From Rhypophila decipiens (Eukaryota; Ascomycota; Sordariomycetes; Sordariales; Naviculisporaceae), in NCBI GenBank assembly GCA_033297075.1, contig MU858144.1, forward strand, positions 1 through 64,000: a stretch of 64,000 nucleotides of DNA, read 5' to 3'. Of the stretch, positions 13,222 to 26,309 are shown one piece after another. The translations under genes and the position numbers were made by a program. The notes under the pieces were generated by a model. The model was not told the origin of the DNA. It ran no database searches and worked only from the letters and a program-made list of their open reading frames with translations. Numbering within the stretch: position 1 is the stretch's first letter; the number at the start of each line of letters is the position of its first letter.

Positions 13222-14089
13222 ATGCCTCCATCAACAGGCCTCGCCCCTCCTTCCCCGCTCCCCGAGTTCGTCTACAAGATCACGCCGGATGCCCCGCCCG
13301 CTCCCATCCCCGAGGCATATCCGCTCTCCGACCTGGACCGGCAGGATGGGTTCATTCACTTGAGCACCGCGTGGCAGGTATGTGCCTAACTATTTGTTCT
13401 ATTTGAGATGTTGAGTCACACCGGACCTTGGCAGCCAGCCTTTTTCTTTCTTTTTTCTCTCTTTCTGTTTTACTGGCGTAGCTCAGTTTGAATAACATCC
13501 TTGGGGGTGATGGAGTTAACGTCTATCTCCATATTCACGATTAGGTATCAACTCTAGAGCTTTTTTCATTCTCAATACGATCACAGCCTCTTTTATGTTT
13601 TACTTCTACTGTTTAATGTTCAGCGGGAACCTGTTTCTTCCACATTCTGCTTCCAACTCAGCACTTGATTGTTTACAATCCAACCGTACAATTTGTTCTT
13701 CTCACATATATGCTTGACTTATGACCTTCTCATGTTCATATATCAGCCGCAATTATTACACTGAACATCTACACTCTGATGATACTTTATGACTTTATTT
13801 ATTATAACATGACACTCACCTATCCGTTTTCACAATCTAGATCCCCATAACAGCAGACCTCTTCTTCAACAACACCCCCAAGTTCTATATTCTCAAGCTG
13901 CGGCTGTCGAATTTTGACCTACAAAAAGTCAAATGGGACGAGGCCGAGGGGACGAACGGGTGTCCGCACTTGTATGGCAACTTTGGCGGCAATGACGTGG
14001 TCGATGTTAGGGTCTTTGAAAAGAGCACGGCTGAGCAGAAATGGAGTGAGGTCTTGAAAGAAAAGGACGAAGCTGCTTGGTTGGTTTGA
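13222..14089 (+). CDS. DUF952 family protein, 134 aa
   Basis: Exons 13222-13377 and 13841-14089 encode 134 aa. Family marks are FVYKITPDAP near the N-terminus, DGFIHLSTAWQ at the exon junction, ITADLFFNN just after it, and PHLYGNFGG near the C-terminus; the length suits the family (about 110-130 aa). DUF952 proteins are small, common in bacteria, and structurally unassigned in function; from memory the family is grouped with the ADP-ribosyltransferase-like fold, which I cannot verify here. The intron is 463 nt, AT-rich and several times longer than others in this window (donor GTATGT, acceptor TCTAG); no missing domain segment suggests a hidden exon. The start is the only in-frame ATG before the conserved region. 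Confidence 0.85.
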
Positions 14090-14436
14090 TCTCTCTGGTG
14101 TGTATGGGATCAAGCAAGTTTCAGTCGAGTTAAGTGCGAAATACAAATAAAAAGCAAGCCCAAAAGGTTCAATGGACAGACAAACAGATGGATACTGACT
14201 CATTTTATCATGCCTGCTACGCCCAAATTCTTGATCACCCGCAAAATTTATACATGCATACATACACAAAAGTCAAGACCTGTTTATGATAGCGGATGAT
14301 AGTACACTATGTATGTAACCAATGTGAAGGCAACCTCATCCATCCATACCAAGCTTGCCCTCAAAACAAACAGCCATCAAGCAGTGATCCCACCGCATAA
14401 GAGAAGAGGATCACTCGCAGAACAATCATGAAAACA
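14090..14436. other. Convergent 3' region between the DUF952 gene and NUP85
   Basis: Short stretch shared by two 3' ends. No gene or distinctive element seen. Confidence 0.5.
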
Positions 14437-17400
14437 TCACCAAAACTCCCCATCAGCCTCCTTCAGCCACAAACTAGCCAAATCCTTAGCAAGCCCCAAT
14501 CTCAACCTTTGCATGACATCCGCCCCCTTGGTCTTGACCGACATCCCACTCCTCCAATCCCACCCCCTGTTTACATTAATCTTGCCCAAGGCCGCACCCG
14601 CAGCAGAACCACTAAGCGACTTTTGCAGCTGGCTGGCAACCAACGAACTCCCCTTGATCTCAAACTGCCCAGAAGAACTCACACTCCTCAGCAAATCCGC
14701 CGGAGTCGAGCCCTTGAGTGTTCCCCCGGGGGCAGACGACAAGACCAGTTGCAAAAACTCGTCAGCAGCGTTATACACCCTCTCCCCAACAGCCTGGAGA
14801 TCCTCGATCGCTTTCAAGATGACGTCAATCTGCTCGAGCGTAATCACCGGACTAGCCTGTCGACCATGATGCACATTTGTGTTATCCGGGTTGGTCACAA
14901 ACACGAGCGCTTCACCCAGCAAGGCTAGCAGGAAATCCTCGCTGACGATTCCATCTCTCGTGGTGTCAAACAGTCCACCCCTGATGTTATCATCCGAGCT
15001 GGCAATCACGCTAACCAGCGCAGCAGCAGCCTGACGACGTCGATTCACAGGCGAGGAAGTCGATAGCAATGGGTTCTCGTCGCCGTGGTCGCGGATCTCG
15101 TAGAATTGGCGCAGGGAGGCATACCCGCTTAGCATCTTTCCTAGGAGCTCGGCGGCTTCGAGGTCTTGCTTTGCGCACTTCTCGAGCGTCTTGTTACGAT
15201 CGGTCAGGAGGCGGTACAGGTGGTCGTCGAGCTCGTTGTTGGGCGGGTACGAGGTTGATTGGATTAGAGAGTAGGAGATCAATAGGTTCATTACTTCGCG
15301 GACTTTGTTGGGGCGGTGGGCGAGGGCAAAGTACCACATTGCTGAGCCGTATCTGTGCGAGTCGCGGGCTAGGATTTCGCCGTAGGTCTTGAGAAGATTG
15401 TTAGTTTAGGCGGAAATGTTTAGGGTGGAAGCGAGAAGGGAGATTACATACCTCGGCGGTTTCTTCAGCATAGGGAATCATGCCCAGCTCGTTCAGGATA
15501 CCCCAGATCTTCTCGACCGTAGCCTCGGAGTCAACATCCAAGCTATCAATGAGATTCTTGACCAGTATGCCCACCATCTCCTCGGACCGCTCTGAAGAAT
15601 CCAGTCTGCCTAGGATCTGAATCGCCAGCTCCCATCCATACTGCGGACCGGCATTCTTGCCCCGAGCAGACGAAGAAGCATTGAAATCCTCCTCGACATC
15701 TGCGAGTGCCTGAGCGTACTGGACAAGGGTGCTATCCTTGATACCGTCAACCTCGTCAGGCGAGCCCCGATCCATGCCCAGAACTTCAAGATCATCCATG
15801 TCAAGATCCTCCATGGCGAACGCAGCATATGGCTGATGCGGTGGCAGCCACTTCCCGAGCGAGGCAATCTCGGCAACCGCCGCCGCGATGGGCAGAGACC
15901 AGCCGCGGAGAATACCGATCAGACCCTTGCTATTATCCTCAAACACACATGCCATTCCTATTTCGACGGGGTTGAGGACATTGAGCGGAAAGTCCGATGT
16001 AGCCACTGCATGGAACGCCCGAGCTAATCTCTCGAGGTAACTGTCGGTGTCGGCCGCTAGACCAACCGGGATCAGAGCCTGGGACTGGGAAAGTCCAATG
16101 CCGGGAATCGGTTTACCGCCCTTCTTCTCGTCCAGCCAGCCAAACAAGCCGATCGTGGCCTCGCACCAGTCTTGGGCGGCCCCGAGAATAGCCTCCTTGT
16201 CACCGATAACGATATTGAATATGACATTCAGACTTTCGTAGATGTCCCAAGGAACCCGGCTCTCGGCCCGTCTAGCCAAGCCAGCCATAGATTCCCGACC
16301 CCTAGTTGATCTAGCCGATGCCGAGAAAGTCGAATCTCCCAGGTCTTCGTCCTTGCCCTCGGCGAATTTCCTCAGATTGTCGAGCGTGCCCTTGGCTCTG
16401 ACACGAAACATCGTCCAGTCACTGCTCCAGATCTCCCAGTCGTCCTCGAAACCAGGGCAGGTCTCTAGCATGGACATCGTCTCGTCTACCGCGCGCTGGA
16501 GGTTGACGAGTGCCTGGCCCCGGTAAGCGTACTCGCCGCTTTGGCCGCGCCTGACATGGGCCCAGCCTGCCGATGTGAGAAGCTGGATCACGTCGGATAT
16601 CCTGCCGCGGATAAGCGCAATGAAGATGGTCTCCCAGAATAAGCTATGGCACGCCGGACTAGGCTTGAATCGTAAGATTTCCTCCAGTTGATTGCGGTAG
16701 AGGTTGTGGAACTCGTGCTGCCACATGAATAATACCTGGGGAAGCGGCTCTGGTGCGGGGACTCCGTCTTGATCGCAGCGGGTGTGATGGACTCGTAAGG
16801 CCAAGTTGGCGAGGTAGCTGGCCTTTTGGAAAGGCGCAGAGTTAGGCCCAGGACCGATTTCAGCGGCGTGCTCCTCTCCGGATTGCGGTATCTTATCGGC
16901 GTAGGCTTCCCAGAGAGAAACCGCGTTGCTGGCCGCCGTCGCGAGCGTATCGTCGAGCTTTTCATCATCATCCGCCTCGCCCACTCCATCATCGTAGAGC
17001 TTGTTGACCAAAGCCTCGGTGGCGAGAATAAGTTCCGGAGATTCCGTTATCGGCGCGGTGCCCATCTGAGCGTAGAGATCCTTTGCTAGTGGCGCGAATT
17101 TGTGCAGTCCTCTCCGCGGACCAGATTGCATCGCCGAGGCACGGAAGATGTCCTCTGCTTCTCTGCGCACGCGTTCCGTCGCCGCGGGGGTGTTCATCAT
17201 CATCAGATCCGACGTGTCGTTCAAGTCCTCACCATAACCGCCTCCACGTCGAGGTGTTCCGCCGCCTTGCATGCCCAGCCACAGATCGTCCTCGTCCTCC
17301 TCGTCGGTACCTTCGTGGTGATGTCCTCGATATCCTCCTCTCGTGTTGATAGGTCGGTTTTCCTCGTCGTAATCTTCCTCGTCCTCCTCTTCGTCCTGTC

Positions 17401-17980
17401 CATCATCATCGCCCTCCGTGTAACTATCATCGTACGGCATCGAGAATGTGCCCGGTTTGGTCGTCGTACTCTTAGTGGCGACCGGTCGGTAGTTGTTCTG
17501 CACCTCCTCTTCCTCGTCCTCTTCGCCTTCCCCATCATCGTCATCATCCGGAACAACCAAGTGGCTCAGTCTCGACGGCTGATGTGTTGTCGTCGCAGGT
17601 TTCCCGCGAATCGACCTTCCGAGCGGTGCATTCCTCTTCTGCGACGAACCCCCAAACAGATTCTTATTGCTGCTGGAGGACGTGCTTCCGATGCCCATAC
17701 CGCCCGCGTTCGTGCCCATGCCGCTGAATCCAAAGCTGATGCCGCCAGACTGCTGTTTGGAGGTCGGGTTCGTCATGCCGCGCATCATGGAGCTGCCCAG
17801 GAAGCTCTCTGAGGGCGCGCCGGCTGGTGTGAAGCTCCCCGCGGACGAAGGCGGTGGCGGACCAGCTGGTGTCGTCGACGGATGGCTCTCACCGTAGGAA
17901 TAATAGTAGCCCTTTTCGCTCTTGTCGGGTGTGGCTGGCGGGGAGGAGCTACCTCCAGGAACATTAAACCTGCCGGACAT
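14437..17980 (-). CDS. NUP85: Nucleoporin Nup85 (Y-shaped/Nup84 complex scaffold)
   Basis: Exon 1 is 17980-15452 and exon 2 is 15387-14437 (64-nt intron, donor GTATGT, acceptor CTCAAG), 1159 aa. Without splicing the frame stops 16 codons after the junction. Residues 1-300 are disordered: a Gly/Ser/Pro segment, then long Asp/Glu runs (about 144-225). The remainder is alpha-helical and matches the Nup85 family, with blocks such as LFWETIFIALIRGRISDVIQLL and, after the junction, AMWYFALAHRPNKVREVMNLL. Nup85 is an ancestral coatomer element protein in the outer ring of the nuclear pore, needed for pore assembly and mRNA export. The acidic N-terminal extension is far longer than in yeast Nup85; filamentous fungi often have such extensions. 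The C-terminus ends LKEADGEFW. Confidence 0.88.
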
Positions 17981-19262
17981 TTCGCGGTTTTGCTGACTTT
18001 CAGGTGTGGAGCGCTGCTCCTTCTTCGGTTACTGGAAGCTCACCAAGCCAAGACGTCGCAACGCGTTCCGGGCCGTTTTTCGTCGTGATTGTCTAGTAAA
18101 ATTGGTCAGGCAGTGATAGCTAGGTGAGTTTCGTCTCGGTCGTTTTGTCGAGTTCTGTTTGCGATCACATCTGTCGCATTGTCTTGGTGAATTCTTGCAC
18201 AAGCTGCGCCGATTGAAAGGTTTGATTCGAATGGAAGGAGGGACTCTAAACGTAGATGTGCACTCGGGTTCAAATTTACGTCGGTTGAAGATGCGATGAA
18301 TGCTGAGCTGGCGCACCTGTTGGCCGTTGCTCGAAATCGACGCGACTTTTTTCCAGGCACTGGCGTTAAGATGCTGAAGCGCTGCGATTGGCGCGATCCT
18401 CCACCCTAGCTGCACGCTGCCCCGCCAACCGTGTCCACTGTACTGAATGTACAATTGTACATGCTGGAAATGGGACATTCAAAATCCGGATGCACGAAAT
18501 CTCAACTTGAAAAGGGTATTTATTATTTCTTAGAGTGTAGAGAGTTCCTTTAGAAATCTCTGGTATAGTATCATGAAAAAATTATTTGCAAGTCCACTCA
18601 ACATATTTTTCGCTCCTTGCTCGTTCAATACAGATACAAATACATAATAAAACCTTTCAGGTAACTCAGACGGGTTCCTCCTGTGCGACTCCAACCCAAC
18701 TTCACAAATATGTGATTGATGTAATAGAGAACTGTTTCAATTCCATCGCTATGACTTTGGCCGCCAGCCACTGCTGCTGGAAATAAGAAGGAAACAAATT
18801 CGGAGTTGTAAGATAATAAGAAATAAACCTGCGCCAATACAAGATGCCGCCTACTCACGCTCAACTTACACGAGAAGAGAGAGAGCAAGTGACAAGGCAG
18901 ATGGATAGGTTAAGAATATTAGGAGGACGACGATGCGGGTTTTAGTGATCGGTTGTGGAGCAGGCTCAGGGGGTATATGTCAAAGGGAAAGAAAGCAACG
19001 GGCTGTCTCACTGCCTCAGCTCTCAGCCCAGGATTGTAATCTGACCCTTTGGGAAACTTCTTTTTGTCGATTTTCTGGGTGGTGGTGGGTTCAACGGTAA
19101 GCTCTGAAGGGCTGGCGCCAGCCCCCCAAACGGGGTAGAGAAGAAGTTTTGAGAGCTGAAAGAGCTGAGACTGGCAACGGGGTGGAGGCGGCGAAAATTC
19201 AAAGAATGGCCTCGCAATGAGTTGCAAGAGATCTGCTTCGAAGGCCTCTTCCAGAATTCCAC
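17981..19262. other. Intergenic: NUP85 promoter and 3' region of the Boi-like gene
   Basis: Both flanking genes are on the minus strand. No gene recognised; only short overlapping frames. Confidence 0.5.
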
Positions 19263-22200
19263 CTAGGCACTCTGGGGTAGAGAGCCAGCGTTTGCTTTCT
19301 CCGACCCAAATCCAAAACCTCTCGACCGTCCAGTCTCGTCATGTCGCAACCCAAGCTTCTCGAGCCCAGTGGCGTCCGCATCGACAGCGCTGTATACGAT
19401 GCCGAGTCCGTTTCCTTCTGCTTTGTCGGCCGTGTTGCTCTTCTCGTCGTCGTCATCATCGTCGCCCGCCTCATCGAGGTTCATCAACGCCGGCGGCCTG
19501 TGGCGCATTTGCCGAGCCTTGGCCAACGATATCGTCTTCTGCTGGTACGTAGAGGTTATAGCTTGCGTATCATCGCGATCGATTGTTGCCTTCATCAGCG
19601 CTGCCATCCAAAGTCTCCCCTGCTTGATATTAGGCACGGCAAAGTAGTGTACCGTGGGCTTCGTGAAGTTGACAGCTCGCGAGAGGCCGGCGCGAGGCGG
19701 TACCAGCTTGAAGATAAACATGGCATCCGACTCCTTGGTCAGATCTCGCTCTGCTTCTGTCGCGGCGAGCGTGGGCACGTGGCTTCCGGCGGGAACAGCG
19801 GGCGTGCTTGAGGCGCCCGTTAGAGTTGCGTGGAGCCCCGTTAGACGTTCATTGTCCGCCGGCAACACCCTGTGAAAAGAGATGTCAATTAAGCCCTTCT
19901 CTTGGTCGTCATCCTCGGAATAATAATAGGCAAGACGTCTGCCCTTGAGGACGAAAAGTCGAGGCTTCCAAGTCGTCATGAGATTTGCGCTTCTCTTCTT
20001 CATCCACCCACTGTAATCGGCATCTGCCATCGCCTCTCTGGGCGTGATCTTCTGAAGGCCGCGCGTGTAGGCGCTAGTCTCCTTTTTAGTCTTCTTTCGG
20101 CTCCCGCGGCTGGCTGCCGTGGTGGCCGTGCTCGGGCTCTTGGTATCAGGCGAATCGAGTTCAAAGCTTGGCCCCGCCGATGGAGTGCTGGATCCTGTCC
20201 GTGCTGGCGAGAACATGGGAGATTCTTTCAACGAGGACTCGAGGGGTGAGATTGCCTTGGCTCTCTCATTTCCAGTCACTGCATCAGACGCTGCTCTTAT
20301 TCCAAAACTCGTCTTTAGGGCCACATCCATGTTGTTGAAATCAGGGTGATTGACCTGACTTAGGCGTTTCATGGCGGATTTTGGTGAGGAACGAGCTTGT
20401 TCGGGTGATTCGCCCCCGAGTCTGGTGACCGTAGGGGGCGTGGCGTCTTTTGATATTGGCACCGGACGGATTGATTCGGTTGTGGTGGTAGACACAGTCC
20501 GCCGACTATTGAGCCCAAAATACTTCTGGGCCGCAGAAGATGCGCCTGCTCCGGGTTCACGATCGCGGACAGAATCCACGCTGCCGAACCTGGAGTGCCT
20601 CGAGAGCGCCGTTGCGCTCCGGACCCGTTGCTCCTCTGCATAGCTGGCCTTCGGCGAATCGACACTATGCTGTGTACTGTCACGCTTCCGCAGAACGTTA
20701 CGCCGCCGGGGATCCGCATCTGTGCCCGAGAAGTATCCACGGTCGAGGTCAACTGCCGAGTCTTGGAGCTCATTTTCGGGCCCCATAATTGTGTCTTGGA
20801 TGCCGGCTGAGGACGTGGGTCGCGCCGAATACGTCGTCGCACCTCCCAATGTCCAATTTCTGTCAAATGAAGGTTGTTTCTTGTGTGCTACATCGGTCTG
20901 AGGAAAGGTTCCACTGGCAGTCAGCTTCGGTGTAATAGGAGATACGGCGGAATTCAAGGATGGTCCCCCAATCCGGAAATCCGTCGAAGAATGACGACGG
21001 GAGTGGTGCAGTTCTCGTACCGATGCGGCGGAAGGCCTCTTGTTATGGAATGTTTGGCTGGGGCTTTCGATGAGAGGCGAGACGGGGGAGACCGGTTGAG
21101 CTGGTTCGACTTTGGGAGTCTGCGACATGTGCTTGGTCTGCAACGAGAGGGATCGATGTTCCATCGGGGTGTAGCGTGGATTCGAGCTCGTCACCGTGTT
21201 GGTCCTGCTTCGTCCCTTCCCTGTCATATCCGAGCCGGCGTCGCTCCCATATGTCTGAGTAGTTCTCCGCGTGCCTGGTCCCTCCCCGTTGACTTCGTCT
21301 TGTAGATTCTTAATCTTCTGCCAAGTCTTTAGCCTTCGGCCTACCGAACCTAAATCAAAAGCCTTGATGAACAACGATGTCTGGTCCATGCCCAGAAGGA
21401 CCTCGCCAGTGATCTCTTGGTCACGAAAGACCTCGCAGTGATGTTTCTCTACGCCGGCTGTGAACAAGTACTCTGCCACCTGGTCAGCCGACCAAGCCTC
21501 GACTTCACGGCGAGAGAGCGACGTGTCCTCCTCTTCATCTGTCTCTTCTCCCTGGATATATGAGATCCGATGGTCAATGTGAGAACTGTATTCGCTGCCA
21601 GAATCGTTATTGCGTAGACTCTTGTTGCTCGGGGGCGAATTGAGATCGGTAATGTGTTCGTCGATTACGTTCAATGTCTCGTGCAGCACATGGCTGTCCG
21701 TGCTGGAGGATACGAGACGCCCGACGCTAGACATGGTGGTGCCAGATATTGTTGGCAGACTATGACTCGAGTAGAGTGACGCCGAGCCGCTTGTCGCTGT
21801 CGGGGACTTGAGCGAGTTCAGGGGTAGGGTCGCGGGAGTTGTCTGGCTTTCCTGAGAAGCCATCGACGTGTCGTTCTCTGTGGGAGAGCTCGTTGCCGAG
21901 GGCATGTGTTCATTGGCGTTTTCGGTCAAGGTGGCCAGTTGCGGCTTCGGGGAAGTCAAAAATGCATTGCCGGTAGATGTGGGTTTGGGAGCCGGTCGTG
22001 TGTAAACTGGGGAACGAAGATCAAGGTTAACCAGATGCTCTCAATCAGTGAGGCTCTTGGGGCAAGCGTGTAATCGTACCTTCGGGAAAGAGTCCACTGT
22101 TCCCGTTCACCGTGTGCCGACCCAAATACCATCCGTCACCGAACTCGTCGTCCCGCTCGAGGAGCTCTACACGGTCGCCCTTTGCCAGACTCAACTCGTC

Positions 22201-22433
22201 AGAACTTCTGGCTTGGAAATCGTCTGTCACAGGGATTGTGTCAGTAGGTCGATCAACAATTGGATGGCAATGAGACAGCGATGATGGCTGATGACGGTAG
22301 AGCATGGGAAAGCGAATGCGCATTGACTTGAGCTCGTATCTGATGGTTGTGAACGAATCTGGGTCAAGACCGACTCACGAATAACAAGCAAAATGTCGCC
22401 CTTGTCGGGCTTGTTTGAACCAGCGGTCGCCAT
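19263..22433 (-). CDS. BOI2: Boi1/Boi2-like polarity protein: SH3, SAM and PH domains
   Basis: Exons 22433-22379, 22223-22080 and 22006-19263 give 980 aa. Splicing joins LLVI to HDFQARSSDELSLAKGDRVE, forming an N-terminal SH3 domain (about 14-66, with the WYLGRHTVNGNSGLFPE core). A SAM domain follows at about 237-300 (WSADQVAEYLFTAGVEKHHC). A long Ser/Thr-rich linker leads to a PH domain at about 745-870 (YSGWMKKRSANLMTTWKPRLF). This order is that of Boi1/Boi2, which link Cdc42, formins and exocyst at growth sites and bind acidic phospholipids through PH. In a filamentous fungus it is expected at hyphal tips and septa. An acidic stretch (GDDDDDDE) lies near the C-terminus. All three splice junctions keep the frame and use GT/AG. 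Confidence 0.93.
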
Positions 22434-25201
22434 CTTTGCCTGAGATGGTCGAGGTCCGATTGCGCAGGTTGCGCCTGGCGAAAGTAAACCGATGATGACC
22501 TAATGGCAAACCATTCAGAAGGATTGGGAAGCCGCGGATGGGTATTCTCTCCGGTCCAGGTTGTCAAGTCTGATAGTGAAGGCGACCGTAAAAAAAAAGA
22601 GCAGGTGAATCTGAACCGTCTTAGAGGGCGATTTTGTCGAACCCGGCCGCCCGTGTCTCGAGGACAAGACGAGGTGGGGTGGGAAAGCACGAAGGTGGAA
22701 AAAGAGGCGTTCTACCCGCACTTTCTGTTTTGGAGTCCAGGAACCAAAACAAAGCTGGGAATCTTGGCTGGGAACAAGAGTTGGGTTGTTCCCGGCAGGA
22801 GAGATGACCAGACGAGATGAAGTCTAATCTGCCTGACAAGGGGCACCGAGGGACCAAAAAGGTTGGGAGGAAAGGGAAAAAAACTCAAAGGTGTCTTTAG
22901 CGGCGGCTGACGGGATCGTTCCTCACTATTATCCAGATTTTAGAACCGAAGGATATGGTTGTATCTGCAGCGCCGTGGGATGGGTGGCTGCACACAGGTT
23001 GGACAAGACGGAGGGGGATCTAGGATCTATTTCCAGGCACACCGGGCCTGGAGGCTGGCACTGGCTGGCACACAGTTGGGCTTTCCGCTTCTCTCTTTCA
23101 ATGAGGTGGCAAGTGCAACTGAACCTTGCTGGAGTTGCATGCACGCTGAGGCGCCTCTGCAAGTCTCCAAGTTGTGGCAGGTGTTTTGTTGACGAATTGT
23201 TGATGGCGGGCAATGATTCTCCTCCTTCCGAATGCTGATTGGGGGAGCAATCAACAGGCGCGAAGAGTGCGTGGATGGTCGTTATTGGGCCTAGAAATGG
23301 GCCTTGTCAGGGGTCCGGAAAGCTGAGAGGGCAGGTCACAGCGCCATCGAACAATGCCCAGAGCTCGAAAGTGGATACCTCGATACCAGAGGACGGAAGC
23401 CGACCACTTTGCTCCCGTCTCCTTCAGTTGACATCCCGGGACCAAGAATTCGCAACCGGCCGACCGGTTATGGCCAAGGGAGCCTGAGGCCAAAGATGAA
23501 CAGAATGACAAGCGAGGACAAGAAGAGGCGGATCTCGTTGGAAGTTTGGGGTAAAACCTGACCGAGACCAAACGTACCTTCCTATCTCATAACCGACCTT
23601 CTGGGCGGAGAGCTAGCTCCAAGAGCCTGACAACTACTCCGTACAGTTCGAGGCATGGGGATCCAATCATCCAAGTTCCCACGGCGGCTGTACGGAGTTC
23701 AGTTTGTCAGAGGGATAGGGATGCTCGGCCTAGATGCGTCCAAAGCTGCCTCGCGGTCATTTCATATCATTGACTCGAGATAACAGATAAAGAGACCATG
23801 TCGACGTCATTCAGCGAGGTCGTTGTCGCCAAAATACTGATATTCTCAAGTAAATCTACCTGAGAAAGTCACCGCCAGCTTCTCGACCACCAACACATTG
23901 ACTCAAGCCCACACACACAGCCCCCACCACCGTTCAGTGGGTTTATTACCGTCCGCTTGTAGCCGTCTCCAGCTTCCGCCTTTGAAAAATAGTCCAAGTG
24001 GAAAGTTGACTCTTGCCCTCGAGGGTTGATATTCAGGACGCAAGGGCTGGGCGTGTGCGGCGATGAGAGGTTGGACAACGTTATGGGACGGCACGGCACT
24101 CAAAACCAGCCATCGTACGGCGCAATACATTCGATATACGTGCGCAACTCGCCTCCTTCTACAGCCCAGCTTTATCGAAATAGGTCTGCATGGCGATAGT
24201 TTGACTTATAAACCAGCCACCTGCAACTTGAAAGGCTCCACGATCACAGTTGCTGTGAATTCAAACAAACGTCCAAAAGCTCACATATAGGGGTCCAAGA
24301 TCCAAGAAGACATTTCCATCCTCGAGGTAACACAGCGACAGGAAGCAAATAAATACCACGCATCCGTATAATACTGTAGAACAAAAACAAGATGCTGAAA
24401 TCTCGGTGGCTGATGTGCTACCCAGCCTACAAAAAGCCAACTTCCCGCCGCTGACGGATGTGGGCTGGATTCACAAACTATGCCTGACCATCGCATGAGG
24501 TTGATGAGTGGGAAAGTACATGCATGGCACATCCTCACCCCGTGGATAGTTGCACAGCACGAAGCCCCCTCTTGACTCTGACTGTATATTTTATGCGGCC
24601 GCCCGGCAGTGGACAAATGATGCTCTTTGTTCATGTTCGTTTCATATTTCCCTTCCTTTCTGTGGAGAGCAAACAATAGACAAAGGCCCAAGTTCATCGG
24701 GAGGGAAGGATGAAAGTGAACAACTCCAGTCCCCGGGGCCGGCCCGTATTAGGCTTCTTCCCCGCCATCTTTAGACGGATTTAGCGGGGTTCGATGACGA
24801 AGCAGCAGAGCCACAGCAGCTGCTTTCACAGCTTCGACAGTGGCAGTTTCAAGGCCGGTCCACGGGCCTGATACCGCTAAGAAAAACAAACCTCGGCAAC
24901 TCGACAGGTCTCCTGGAACTCGTTGCCCATTGGATGTAGCTTCGGGCTCGGCCAAGACGGTAGGTATAAACTTATTATCTCAAGGTATCTTGGGTGAACA
25001 TCAAATCTCGAATTTCTTTTAATCTCAAGTTGAGACTGAACTGTTGGTAATTTCTTCGTATTCTCATCCGAATCTTACTGCCTCATCTTCAACGCCGAGG
25101 GTTCCCATAGCCCCATTCAGTAAGACGTCCACAAAGCACCCAACAACCGGCAACCGCAATCTTCGACTTTCCGAATCAGCAATCCACAATAAGAAAAAGC
25201 C
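22434..25201. other. Divergent 2.8-kb promoter region between the Boi-like and dienoyl-CoA isomerase genes
   Basis: No gene recognised. It contains an 11-bp perfect inverted repeat, ACTCCGTACAG at 23636-23646 and CTGTACGGAGT at 23688-23698 (separate entry). Confidence 0.5.
23636..23698. repeat. Inverted repeat with 11-bp perfect arms
   Basis: ACTCCGTACAG (23636-23646) is the exact reverse complement of CTGTACGGAGT (23688-23698), with a 41-nt spacer. The left arm sits in the 9-mer TACTCCGTA, whose reverse complement TACGGAGTA also occurs at 8290 and 62884. Possible binding site pair or dispersed fungal motif; function unknown. Confidence 0.7.
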
Positions 25202-26309
25202 ATGGCGCAATTAACAGGTTACACGAATTTCAAATACTTCTCCGTCACGTCCGCGTCCCCAGCCGTGGCGCACGTCGAGATCAACCGCCCCAGCAAGCTC
25301 AATGCCTTCCTCGAGGCCATGTGGCTCGAGATGGGCCAGATCTTCGGGAAGCTGTCGATCGACCCCGAAGTGCGGGCCGTGGTCCTTTCCGGAGCCGGAG
25401 ACCGCGCCTTCACCGCCGGCCTGGACGTGCAGTCCGCCAGCCAGGACAGTCCCCTGGCCCCCGGCCGGAAGGACGGTCCCACGGACACGGCCCGCAAGGC
25501 TACGCTGCTGAGACGGCACATTGCCGAGTTCCAGGAGTGCATTTCTGCCATTGAGAAGTGCGAGAAACGTATGTATTGGCTCTTTCTTTTCCTTGTGTTG
25601 TATCACAGTCACCTACGCACCTACCTCTCCTGGTAGTTGTATCCTCTGCAAACCATCATTCCATGCAGCAATCCCCCTTTCTGCCAAATAAACAAATAAA
25701 CTGCGACAAATACTAACCCAGTCCTTAACCAAACAGCCGTAATCGTAGTGACCCACGGCATCTCAATCGGCTTAGCAGTAGACATAGCCTGCTGCGCCGA
25801 CATACGCATCTGCGCAGCCGACACAAAGTGGTCCGTCAAAGAAGTCGACATCGGCATGGCAGCCGACATTGGCACGCTCAGCCGCCTGCCCAAGATCGTA
25901 GGCAGCGCCTCGTGGGTCAAGGACGTCTGCCTCTCTGCTCGCTATTTCGACGCCGCCGAGGCACTTGCTGTGGGCTTCGTCAGCCAGGTCCACGAGTCCA
26001 AGGCTGCAGCGCTGGCTGCAGCATTCAAGACGGCCGCGCTGATTGCCAGCAAGAGTCCGGTTGCTGTGCAGGGTACTAAAGAGATTTTGAACCATGCTAG
26101 GGATCACACTGTTGAAGATAGTATGTCTTTTCTTTCTTTTTGTGACTATTTGGTTTATATGATGGGGTTTGGAAGACTAACTAAATTGCTTTGTGATAGG
26201 TCTGAGATACACGGGTATTTGGAACTCTGCGTCTCTCCAGTCGAACGATTTCACGACGGCATTGCTGTCGGGTATCCAGAAGAAGAAGCCTGTTTTTGAG
26301 AAGCTTTGA
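25202..26309 (+). CDS. Delta3,5-delta2,4-dienoyl-CoA isomerase (enoyl-CoA hydratase/isomerase superfamily)
   Basis: Three exons, 25202-25568, 25737-26120 and 26200-26309, give 286 aa. The enzyme shifts double bonds of dienoyl-CoA intermediates in beta-oxidation of unsaturated fatty acids. The crotonase fold is visible: VEINRPSKLNAF, then VVLSGAGDRAFTAGLD for the first oxyanion-hole region, and after the first intron THGISIGLAVDIACCADIR. The acidic catalytic residues typical of the dienoyl isomerase branch are present in SVKEVDIGMAADIGTL (Glu about 158, Asp about 166), which separates it from ordinary hydratases. The C-terminus is FEKL, not a canonical peroxisomal SKL-type signal, so location (peroxisome or mitochondrion) is open. 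The GGG of many crotonases is replaced by IGLAV, which I recall as normal in fungal members. Confidence 0.9.
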
